Source: 66-474 sp035717365 (lineage in GTDB: Bacteria; Pseudomonadota; Gammaproteobacteria; Xanthomonadales; Rhodanobacteraceae). From it: DNA of 5,901 bases. A program made the translations under genes and the position numbers. Positions 1 to 5,092 of this stretch are shown here, piece after piece. Below the pieces are notes generated by a model. The model made no database searches. It was not told where the DNA came from and saw only the letters and a program-made list of their open reading frames with translations. Position 1 is the stretch's first letter; each line of letters opens with the position of its first letter. The DNA is taken from NCBI GenBank assembly GCA_035717365.1, contig DASTIS010000093.1:1-5901 (forward strand). Reading direction: 5' to 3'.

Positions 1-113
1 TTCGCCGAGCCGGTGACGTTGGTGCGTTCGCCGATGTTGACGAACAGCGTGTCGGGGGTAATGACCAGCGGTTCGAGGCCGGACAGGCGGGTGTAGCGGG
101 GTGAGGCGCTCAT
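1..113 (-). CDS. metH2: Methionine synthase second subunit, N-terminal fragment (pterin/cobalamin half, MetH2)
   Basis: Only the first 37 codons are present; the gene runs off the left edge. The translation starts MSASPRYTRLSGLEPL and reaches NIGERTNVTGSA, which closely matches the stretch of E. coli MetH entering the methyltetrahydrofolate-binding (pterin) domain (RLSGLEPL...NVGERTNVTGSA). By family knowledge the missing remainder should carry the pterin domain, the cobalamin-binding domain and the SAM-dependent reactivation domain, which pass the methyl group from methyltetrahydrofolate through cobalamin to homocysteine. The homocysteine module is the separate upstream gene at 292-1395, in a different frame. 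The start is ATG at 113-111, preceded on the minus strand by AAGGGA (plus positions 124-129) ten bases upstream. A 178-base gap with a palindromic repeat separates it from metH1. The identity is firm; the domain content beyond the edge is inferred. Confidence 0.93.
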   Translation of the reverse strand, partial: MSASPRYTRLSGLEPLVITPDTLFVNIGERTNVTGSA

Positions 114-123
114 GGCGAGGATG

Positions 124-129
124 TCCCTT
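124..129 (-). promoter_or_regulatory. Ribosome binding site of metH2
   Basis: On the minus strand AAGGGA lies ten bases before the ATG at 113. It gives metH2 its own translation signal, as expected because the 178-base gap rules out simple translational coupling to metH1. Confidence 0.6.
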
Positions 130-137
130 TTGATTTC

Positions 138-265
138 GTCATTCCGGGGCCGTTGCCGGCTGCATCGGCGATGGAACCAGGAATCCATGCTTCCGAGTTG
201 ACGTGCAGGTGAAAAGGCGGATTGCGCGTTCTGTCCGCGCGTTGCGCGGGCAGCCCCGGAATGAC
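138..265. repeat. Dispersed-type inverted-repeat element between metH1 and metH2
   Basis: Positions 138-150 (GTCATTCCGGGGC) and 253-265 (GCCCCGGAATGAC) are exact 13-base inverted copies bounding 128 bases. Inside, 231-240 and 244-253 form a 10-base stem around the loop GTT, with one T/G wobble on the plus strand. Next to the left arm are GGAATCCATGCTTCC-like bases (180-194). Read on the minus strand the order is GTCATTCCGGGGC, CTGCCCGCGC, loop, GAAGCATGGATTCC, GGCCCCGGAATGAC. From memory this resembles a palindromic repeat scattered through many Xanthomonadales genomes; that link is recollection, not a search. No convincing gene is seen in this stretch. The element sits inside the metH1-metH2 unit and could fold in the transcript, affecting mRNA stability or the ratio of the two subunits. 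Any such role is inference. Confidence 0.72.
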
Positions 266-291
266 CAGGATGGAAGAGTCTGGTTTCTTCT

Positions 292-1395
292 TCATGCCGC
301 GATGTCGCGCGTCCGCGGCAGCACGCGTGGTGCGACTCCTTGCATGGCGGCCGCGATGGCGGTGATGTGTTCGGGCGTGGTGCCGCAGCAACCGCCGACG
401 ATGTTGAGCAGACCGTCGCGGGCGAATTCACCCAGCACCTGGGCCATCTCCTCCGGAGTTTCGTCGTAGCCGCCGAGTTCGTTCGGCAGCCCGGCGTTGG
501 GGTGCGCGCTAATGCGGCAATCGGCGACCCGCGACAGCGCCTCGATGTGCTGGCGCAGATCCTTGGCGCCGAGCGCGCAGTTGAGGCCCACCGACAGGGG
601 TTGCGCGTGTGCGACCGAATACCAGAATGCCTCGGCGGTCTGTCCGGAAAGGGTGCGACCGGAACGGTCCGTGATCGTTCCGGAGATCATCACCGGCAAC
701 CGGCCACCGGCTTCGTCGAACGCGCGCGCGATCGCCGCCAACGCGGCCTTCGCGTTCAAGGTGTCGAAGATGGTTTCCACCATCACGATGTCGGCGCCGC
801 CTTCGATCAGGCCGTGCGTGGCGTCCGCGTACGCGTTCTCCAGTTCGTCGAAGTCGACATTGCGGAAGCCCGGATTGTTGACGTCGGGCGACAGCGACGC
901 GGTGCGGCTGGTCGGGCCCAGGACGCCAATCGCGAAGCGCGGCCGATCGGGCGTCGCGGCTTCGGCCGCGTCGCAGGCTTCGCGCGCCAGTTTCGCGCCC
1001 TCGCGGTTCAATTCGTGCACCAGATGCTGCAGGGCGTAGTCGGCCTGGCTGATCGAGGTGGAGTTGAAGGTGTTGGTCTCGACGAAATCCGCGCCTGCAT
1101 CGAGGTAAGCCGCATGGATGTCACGGATCAGCTCGGGGTGGCTCAGCGAGAGCAGGTCGTTGTCGCCCTTGAGGTCGCGCTGGCAGCCTTGCGCGTCGGC
1201 GTGCTCGCCGGAGTGCGCGTGTTCGTGCCCGGCATCGCAACCACCGGCAAACCGCTCGCCGCGGTATCCGGCCTCGTCCAGCTCATGGCGCTGCAGCATG
1301 GTGCCCATCGCGCCATCGAGCACGAGGATGCGCTCGTCGAGGGCGGCTTGCAGTTTTTCCACGCGGTCGGGGTGCAGGAAGGGAAGTTGGCTCAT
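292..1395 (-). CDS. metH1: Methionine synthase homocysteine-binding subunit (MetH1)
   Basis: This 367-residue protein is the homocysteine S-methyltransferase module of cobalamin-dependent methionine synthase (cytosolic, last step of methionine synthesis). It opens with ERILVLDGAMGTML (residues 21-34), followed by ETNTFNST (106-113), the GPTSRTASLSPDVNNP core (160-175), ISGTITDRSGRTLSGQ (237-252), GLNCALG (270-276), SAHPNAGLPN (296-305) and GGCCGTTPEH (334-343). The zinc ligands expected from the family are Cys273, Cys336 and Cys337, with the same 63-residue spacing as in E. coli MetH. The protein stops just after APRVLP, where E. coli MetH continues into the pterin domain; that part is encoded by metH2 downstream. 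The ATG at 1395 is supported by GGAGA six bases upstream. Residues 51-73 are an extra His/Cys-rich loop, about 19 residues longer than the E. coli equivalent. The gene lies 65 bases after the SahR-like regulator and is probably co-transcribed with it. Confidence 0.95.
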   Translation of the reverse strand: MSQLPFLHPDRVEKLQAALDERILVLDGAMGTMLQRHELDEAGYRGERFAGGCDAGHEHAHSGEHADAQGCQRDLKGDNDLLSLSHPELIRDIHAAYLDAGADFVETNTFNSTSISQADYALQHLVHELNREGAKLAREACDAAEAATPDRPRFAIGVLGPTSRTASLSPDVNNPGFRNVDFDELENAYADATHGLIEGGADIVMVETIFDTLNAKAALAAIARAFDEAGGRLPVMISGTITDRSGRTLSGQTAEAFWYSVAHAQPLSVGLNCALGAKDLRQHIEALSRVADCRISAHPNAGLPNELGGYDETPEEMAQVLGEFARDGLLNIVGGCCGTTPEHITAIAAAMQGVAPRVLPRTRDIAA

Positions 1396-1401
1396 CGTTG
1401 G

Positions 1402-1406
1402 TCTCC
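1402..1406 (-). promoter_or_regulatory. Ribosome binding site of metH1
   Basis: The minus strand reads GGAGA here, six bases before the ATG at 1395. It is the best Shine-Dalgarno match near the left block's starts and supports this start codon. Confidence 0.65.
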
Positions 1407-1439
1407 ATGCAGGGGTAGGCCTTGCCGGCGGCCGCTGTC

Positions 1440-1464
1440 GGTCGCGCGCAGGGCACGCTCCTAC
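1440..1464 (-). repeat. REP-like palindrome overlapping the regulator's stop codon
   Basis: Read on the minus strand the sequence begins GTAGGAGCGTGC, has loop CCT, then GCGCGCGACC. The stem GCGTGC/GCGCGC (plus 1453-1458 with 1444-1449) is complete if one G-U pair is allowed. The GTAGGAGCG head followed by a short GC stem is the shape of REP palindromes known from Pseudomonas and xanthomonads. A partial inverted head, GTAGG at 1415-1419, faces CCTAC at 1460-1464, so 1415-1464 may be a decayed head-to-head pair. The TAG stop codon of the upstream regulator gene (plus 1461-1463) lies inside the element. Family membership is by resemblance only. Confidence 0.55.
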
Positions 1465-2414
1465 GATTGCTTGTGGGATTTCCTGGCCAGCAGGCTCAAT
1501 ACCTCGAAATGCGGTGGACGCGATTCACGCGATATGCGGTCGCATCGGATCACCTCGAGCCCGGCCTTGCGCGCGAAGGCCGCCAGTTCGTCGCGCTTGA
1601 AACCGAGGTTCTTGTGATCGAACGGCGCCACCGCGGTGCGGTGGGCGTGTCGCGCCAGCGTCGCGGCCAGCAGGCGGCCGCCGGGTTTCAGCACCCGCGC
1701 GGCTTCGGCGATCGCCTGTTGCGGGTGTTCGCTGTAGGCCAGGGCGTGCATCATCAGCACGAGGTCGAAGCGGCGGCGGTTCGAGCCGAACCCGCTCGCC
1801 AGCGCGTGCATGTCGCCTTCCAGCACTTCGACGTTGCGGAACGACTTGAGCCGCTTGCGCGCCGCCGCGACGACGTTGGGGCTGGAATCCACGCAAACGA
1901 TCGAATGCGCGTGCGGCGCGAGCAGTTCGGCGAGCACGCCGTCGCCGGATGCGATGTCCAGCACGTCGCCGGTTTCCAGCAGTTGCAGCAAGGTGCGCGC
2001 CAGGGTTTCCCAGGTGCGCCCCGGTGAATAGTGGCGCTCCATGTCACCCGCGACGCTGTCGGCCCAGCCGCGATCGCGTGCGCGCGCGGCGAGCACCGCG
2101 GGCAGACGTTGCGCGTCGGCATCGAGTACGGCGTCGTCGACACCGTCTTCCAGGGCACGCAGCAGGTCCGCGGCATTTTCGAATCCGCTTTCGTTGAAGC
2201 GGTAATACGCCGACACGCCGGCGCGACGATCGCGCACCAACCCCGATTCCTTCAACTTGGCGAGGTGGGTGGACACGCGCGGTTGCGCAAGGCGCAGCAC
2301 CGAGGACAGTTCGGCCACGGTCAACTCCTCGCGACGGAGCAGCGCGAGCAGGCGCACCCGGGTAGGGTCGGACAGCACCCGCAGCAGCGCGGTGGCGGAA
2401 ACCAGATCGAGCAT
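1461..2414 (-). CDS. sahR: ArsR-family repressor with methyltransferase-like sensor domain (SahR-like)
   Basis: This 317-residue protein has two parts. Residues 1-75 are an ArsR winged helix: LRVLSDPTRVRLLALL (11-26), recognition region LTVAELSSVLRLAQPRVSTHLAKLKESGLV split over 31-60, and a wing at RRAGVSAYYRF (63-73). Residues 120-310 form a class I SAM-dependent methyltransferase fold: motif I VLDIASGDG (151-159), the acidic strand-2 end CVD (174-176), EGDMHAL (199-205), FDLVLMMHAL (216-225) and LKPGGRLL (242-249). This is the architecture described for SahR, an ArsR-type repressor in Proteobacteria that responds to S-adenosylhomocysteine and controls SAM-cycle genes including metH. Placement directly upstream of metH1 and metH2 fits. 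A SAM-binding motif I is kept, so catalysis is not excluded. The ATG at 2414 is the first start after an in-frame stop and has no clear ribosome binding site. Architecture is certain; effector and targets are inferred. Confidence 0.82.
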   Translation of the reverse strand: MLDLVSATALLRVLSDPTRVRLLALLRREELTVAELSSVLRLAQPRVSTHLAKLKESGLVRDRRAGVSAYYRFNESGFENAADLLRALEDGVDDAVLDADAQRLPAVLAARARDRGWADSVAGDMERHYSPGRTWETLARTLLQLLETGDVLDIASGDGVLAELLAPHAHSIVCVDSSPNVVAAARKRLKSFRNVEVLEGDMHALASGFGSNRRRFDLVLMMHALAYSEHPQQAIAEAARVLKPGGRLLAATLARHAHRTAVAPFDHKNLGFKRDELAAFARKAGLEVIRCDRISRESRPPHFEVLSLLARKSHKQS

Positions 2415-2416
2415 TA

Positions 2417-2434
2417 CATCTTTATATCAGGATG
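2417..2434. promoter_or_regulatory. Candidate operator for the ArsR/SahR-like repressor
   Basis: CATCTTTATATCAGGATG is an 18-base near-palindrome in which seven of nine base pairs are symmetric (CATCnTnATATnAnGATG). It is an AT-rich island in GC-rich surroundings, lies two bases upstream of the regulator's ATG, and covers the likely -10 box. ArsR repressors typically bind 12-2-12-like imperfect palindromes over their own promoters. No second copy is seen upstream of metH1 or metH2, consistent with one control point for the three-gene unit. Confidence 0.6.
2421..2429 (-). promoter_or_regulatory. Extended -10 promoter of the sahR-metH1-metH2 unit
   Basis: On the minus strand TGATATAAA reads as an extended -10 element (TGn-TATAAA, one mismatch from TATAAT). 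Seventeen bases upstream is a weak -35, TTTAAT. Initiation about seven bases after the -10 box would fall at or next to the A of the start codon (2414), so the transcript would be leaderless. That agrees with the absence of a Shine-Dalgarno sequence there. Confidence 0.45.
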
Positions 2435-2489
2435 AAGAGATAAATTAAAGACCGGCGCGGGTTCCGGATCGCCCGATTGTGCGAGCGGT

Positions 2490-2495
2490 TATGAT
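2490..2495 (+). promoter_or_regulatory. Possible -10 box of the acyl-CoA dehydrogenase gene
   Basis: TATGAT lies 69 bases before the acyl-CoA dehydrogenase ATG, in the divergent intergenic region 2415-2564. No convincing -35 is found at the right distance. Between it and the gene is a very GC-rich self-complementary stretch (2515-2534, core GCCGCGCGGC) that could fold in the leader. This is a weak call. Confidence 0.25.
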
Positions 2496-2551
2496 GCAGG
2501 GTCGGGTTGTTGCGGCTCGCCGCGCGGCGGGAGCGCGCGGATCCAAACCAG

Positions 2552-2557
2552 AAAAGG
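2552..2557 (+). promoter_or_regulatory. Ribosome binding site of the acyl-CoA dehydrogenase gene
   Basis: AAAAGG lies seven bases before the ATG at 2565 and supports that start; the protein from there aligns with the usual N-terminus of the family. Confidence 0.6.
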
Positions 2558-2564
2558 CATTGCA

Positions 2565-3725
2565 ATGGATTTCCAGTATTCCGAAGAACAGTTGCAGATC
2601 CAGTCGATCGCGCGCGACTTCGCGCAAAAGCGCATTGCGCCGGTGGCGGCGGATTTCGACAGATCCGGCGAGTTTCCGCTCGGCAACATCCGCGAGATGG
2701 GCAAGCTGGGATTGATGGGCATCGAGGTGCCGGCCGAATACGGCGGCGCCGGCATGGATTCGATCAGCTACGTGCTGGCGATGATCGAGGTTGCTGCGGC
2801 CGATTGCGCGCACTCGACCATCATGAGCGTCAACAACACCCTGTACTGCAACGGTCTGCTGAAGTTCGGCAACGAGGAGCAGAAGCACAAATACGTGACC
2901 CCGATCGCGTCCGGTGAAGCCATCGGTGCGTTCGCGCTGACCGAGCCGCAGTCGGGATCGGACGCCACCGCGATGCGTTGTCGCGCGGTGAGGCAGGATG
3001 ACGGCAGCTACGTGATCAATGGCAAGAAGAGCTGGATCACCTCCGGCCCGGTTGCGAAGTACATCCTGCTGTTCGCGATGTCCGATCCGGACAAGCATGC
3101 GCGCGGGATCACCGCTTTCATGGTCGACACCGCGCGCAAGGGTTTCAGCCGCGGCAAGACCGAGCCCAAGCTCGGCATCCGCGCTTCTGCGACCTGCGAG
3201 ATCGAGTTCGACGATTACGTCGCGCAGCCGGACGAGGTGATCGGCGAGGCAGGGCACGGATTCAAGATCGCGATGGGCGTGCTCGATGCCGGACGAATCG
3301 GCATTGCCTCGCAGGCGGTGGGCCTCGCGCGCGCTGCGTACGAGGCCACGCTGGAGTATTCGCGCGACCGCAAGGCGTTCGGGCAGCCGATCGGCTCGTT
3401 CCAGATGACCCAGGCCAAGATCGCCGACATGCGCTGCAAGCTGGATGCGGCACGACTGTTGACGTTGCGCGCGGCGTGGCTGAAGCAGCAGGCCGCGAAA
3501 AACGGCGCGCGCTTCTCGACCGAGGCCGCGGTGGCCAAGTTGACCGCGTCGGAAGCCGCGATGTGGATCACCCACCAGGCCGTGCAGATCCATGGCGGCA
3601 TGGGTTATTCGAAGGAGATGCCGCTGGAACGCTATTTCCGTGATGCCAAGATCACCGAGATCTACGAGGGCACGTCGGAAATCCAGCGGATGGTGATCGC
3701 ACGCAACGAAACCGGGCTGCGCTGA
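2565..3725 (+). CDS. Acyl-CoA dehydrogenase (short-chain type)
   Basis: This 386-residue flavoprotein has full family length. It should catalyse alpha,beta-dehydrogenation of an acyl-CoA in the cytosol, passing electrons to electron-transfer flavoprotein. Order of domains: N-terminal helical domain (about 1-118), signature 1 GAFALTEPQSGSDA (121-134), beta domain including INGKKSWITSG (151-161), and the C-terminal helical domain with SRDRKAFGQPIGSFQ (266-280), needed for FAD binding across the dimer. Signature 2 starts QIHGGMGYSKEMPLERYFRD (341-360) and leads into IYEGTSEIQR. Glu368 in that last motif is at the position of the catalytic base of short-chain and bacterial butyryl-CoA dehydrogenases. 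The N-terminus MDFQYSEEQLQIQ is typical, supporting ATG 2565. The gene stands alone between a divergent and a convergent neighbour, so context does not say whether the substrate is butyryl-CoA, another short-chain or a branched-chain acyl-CoA. Confidence 0.95.
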   Translation: MDFQYSEEQLQIQSIARDFAQKRIAPVAADFDRSGEFPLGNIREMGKLGLMGIEVPAEYGGAGMDSISYVLAMIEVAAADCAHSTIMSVNNTLYCNGLLKFGNEEQKHKYVTPIASGEAIGAFALTEPQSGSDATAMRCRAVRQDDGSYVINGKKSWITSGPVAKYILLFAMSDPDKHARGITAFMVDTARKGFSRGKTEPKLGIRASATCEIEFDDYVAQPDEVIGEAGHGFKIAMGVLDAGRIGIASQAVGLARAAYEATLEYSRDRKAFGQPIGSFQMTQAKIADMRCKLDAARLLTLRAAWLKQQAAKNGARFSTEAAVAKLTASEAAMWITHQAVQIHGGMGYSKEMPLERYFRDAKITEIYEGTSEIQRMVIARNETGLR

Positions 3726-3734
3726 CAAAAGACT

Positions 3735-3806
3735 GGGGTCAGAGTGCAATTTCGTGGAAACCGTCAGGGTTCATCCGGTTCTTCGCCGAAATTGCACTCT
3801 GACCCC
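3735..3806. repeat. Perfect 20-base inverted repeat in the convergent gap
   Basis: GGGGTCAGAGTGCAATTTCG (3735-3754) is repeated exactly in inverted orientation at 3787-3806, with 32 bases between. Shorter complementary bases inside (AACCG 3759-3763 with CGGTT 3776-3780) would extend the fold. It lies between the stop codons of the plus-strand dehydrogenase (3725) and minus-strand apaH (3815), nearly filling the gap. On the minus strand the stem is followed shortly by TTTT (plus 3727-3730 is AAAA), so it may end apaH transcription; on the plus strand there is only TTT at 3810-3812. Arms of the GGGGTCAGAGTGCAATT type recur in proteobacterial genomes, in my recollection sometimes near REP-associated (Y1/RAYT) transposase genes. 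That link needs a search. Confidence 0.8.
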
Positions 3807-3814
3807 GGCTTTGG

Positions 3815-4651
3815 TCAACCGCGCTTGCGATAAGGCTCGGAATCGACCGTGACGAATTGCGGTTCCTCGGAATCCAGCCGCAACGCCGTAAGCTTCCCGC
3901 CCCACACGCAACCGGTATCGATGGCGTAGATGCCGAGCCCCGCGAACCGGCCAAGCGCGGACCAGTGCCCGCACACGATGCGGGTGTCGCGGGATTTCAT
4001 TCCGGGCACCTCGAACCACGGGTAGAGTCCGGCACGTTGCGTGCCCGGGGTTCCCTTGGCGTCGAAATCGATGCGGCCATGCGCATCGCAATAGCGCATG
4101 CGCGTGAAAATGTTGATGGCGGCGCGCAGGCGATCATGGCCGTGGAGCTTCGACGACCAGCGCGAAGGCCGGTTGCCGAACATCCGTTGCAACAACGCGT
4201 GGTGGCCGGGGCCACGCAATGCGCGTTCGACTTCGTGCGCAATGTGCAGCGCCTGCTTGAGTGTCCACGACGGCGCCAGCCCCGCGTGGACCAAGGTGAA
4301 GCCGAGCGCGGCGTCGTGGTGCATGAGTGACTGGCCGCGCAGCCATTCGATCAGGATCGGAGCGTCCTCGGCCTCCAGCACCCGGCGCAGGTCCGGGTTG
4401 GTGCGGGTGCGCGCGTCCGCGTCGCGTTCGGCGACCGCGAGCAGGCTGAGGTCATGGTTGCCGAGCGCCACCACGCAGTGCTCGCGCAAGCTGTGCACCA
4501 GGCGCAGTACTTCCAGGGACTGATTGCCGCGGTTGACCAGATCGCCGCAAAACCACAGGCGGTCCGATGCCGGATCGAAACGCAGCCGGTCCAGCAGGCG
4601 CTCGAGTTCGGGATGGCAACCCTGCACATCGCCGATCGCGTAGATGGCCAT
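3815..4651 (-). CDS. apaH: Symmetrical bis(5'-nucleosyl)-tetraphosphatase ApaH
   Basis: This 278-residue enzyme hydrolyses diadenosine tetraphosphate to two ADP in the cytosol; it is close to the usual ApaH length of about 280. It belongs to the metal-dependent phosphoprotein phosphatase fold. Motifs in order: IGDVQGC (6-12), FCGDLVNRG (34-42), LGNHDLSLLAV (63-73), a histidine in FTLVHAGLAP (118-127), FTRMRYC (182-188), PWFEVPG (211-217), CGHWSALG (227-234) and AIDTGCVWGGKLTALRL (243-259). The first motif has Gln9 where E. coli has His (GDVHG). I recall the same Gln in Pseudomonas and Xanthomonas ApaH, so this is probably a lineage form and not a defect. The start, ATG 4651, gives the standard N-terminus. 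It begins 18 bases after the apaG stop with no strong ribosome binding site, suggesting coupled translation in ksgA-apaG-apaH. Confidence 0.96.
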   Translation of the reverse strand: MAIYAIGDVQGCHPELERLLDRLRFDPASDRLWFCGDLVNRGNQSLEVLRLVHSLREHCVVALGNHDLSLLAVAERDADARTRTNPDLRRVLEAEDAPILIEWLRGQSLMHHDAALGFTLVHAGLAPSWTLKQALHIAHEVERALRGPGHHALLQRMFGNRPSRWSSKLHGHDRLRAAINIFTRMRYCDAHGRIDFDAKGTPGTQRAGLYPWFEVPGMKSRDTRIVCGHWSALGRFAGLGIYAIDTGCVWGGKLTALRLDSEEPQFVTVDSEPYRKRG

Positions 4652-4669
4652 GTGCTCAGCCGGTCCGGG

Positions 4670-5092
4670 TCAGTGGAGCGTGCGTGGCACCGACAGCACG
4701 AACTCGGGAATCGGAACCTCGAAGTCGGCGCCGTCGTCGGCGTGGAACAGGTAGGCGCCGCGCATGGTGCCGACCTGCGTTTCCAATACCGCTCCCGAGG
4801 TATAGCTGTAATGCTCGCCGGGTTGCAGGCGCGGTTGTTCGCCCACCACGCCTTCGCCGCGGACTTCCTCGACCTTGCCGTTGGCGTCGGTGATGATCCA
4901 GTGCCGCGTCTGCAGGCGCGCGGGCATCACCCCGAGGTTGCGCAGCGTGACGTCGTAGGCGAATACGTAGCGATTCGCTTCCGGCTTGGACTGGTCCAGG
5001 ACATAGCGTGCCTCGACCTCGATCTCGACCGAATAAGGCTCGGGTTCGCGTGGGTCGTGCAATTCGTCGGTGCTGGTCTGGCGGGGACTCAT
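4670..5092 (-). CDS. apaG: ApaG protein (FN3-like fold)
   Basis: This 140-residue protein has a single ApaG/DUF525 domain, a fibronectin-type-III-like beta sandwich whose biochemical role is not settled. Diagnostic stretches are RYVFAYDVTLRNLG (41-54), RHWIITDANGK (63-73), GEGVVGEQPRLQPGEHYSYTSG split over 79-100, GTMRGAY (108-114) and the C-terminal FVLSVPRTLH (131-140), all matching E. coli ApaG. It is about 15 residues longer at the N-terminus than the 125-residue E. coli protein. The start at ATG 5092 is favoured because it overlaps the ksgA stop as ATGA, a common coupling arrangement; no Shine-Dalgarno sequence is visible. Order ksgA-apaG-apaH is conserved in gammaproteobacteria. Identity is firm; the exact start is likely but not proven. 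Confidence 0.94.
   Translation of the reverse strand: MSPRQTSTDELHDPREPEPYSVEIEVEARYVLDQSKPEANRYVFAYDVTLRNLGVMPARLQTRHWIITDANGKVEEVRGEGVVGEQPRLQPGEHYSYTSGAVLETQVGTMRGAYLFHADDGADFEVPIPEFVLSVPRTLH

Noticed and set aside
114..137. SAM or cobalamin riboswitch upstream of the metH genes
   Set aside because: The metH1-metH2 gap, the 65-base gap before metH1 and the short region before the regulator have no room or recognisable conserved box for either class; the gaps hold palindromic repeats and an operator instead.
203..469. Small plus-strand open frame across the metH1-metH2 gap
   Set aside because: It begins inside the repeat and continues antisense into metH1; no ribosome binding site or protein features support it.
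340..1617. Long open frame (425 codons) on the plus strand opposite metH1
   Set aside because: It lies antisense to a gene with clear conserved motifs, its translation is Arg/Ala/Gly/Val-rich with no recognisable domain, and GC-rich DNA commonly gives such mirror frames.
2445..3749. Long open frame (434 codons) on the minus strand opposite the acyl-CoA dehydrogenase gene
   Set aside because: It is a mirror of a well-supported gene, starts inside the inverted repeat, and its Arg/His/Leu-rich translation resembles no family.
4619..4639. Gln instead of His in the first metal motif of ApaH (GDVQG) as a sign of an inactive enzyme
   Set aside because: All other motifs are intact, and I recall GDLQG-type motifs in Pseudomonas and Xanthomonas ApaH, so it is most likely a normal variant.
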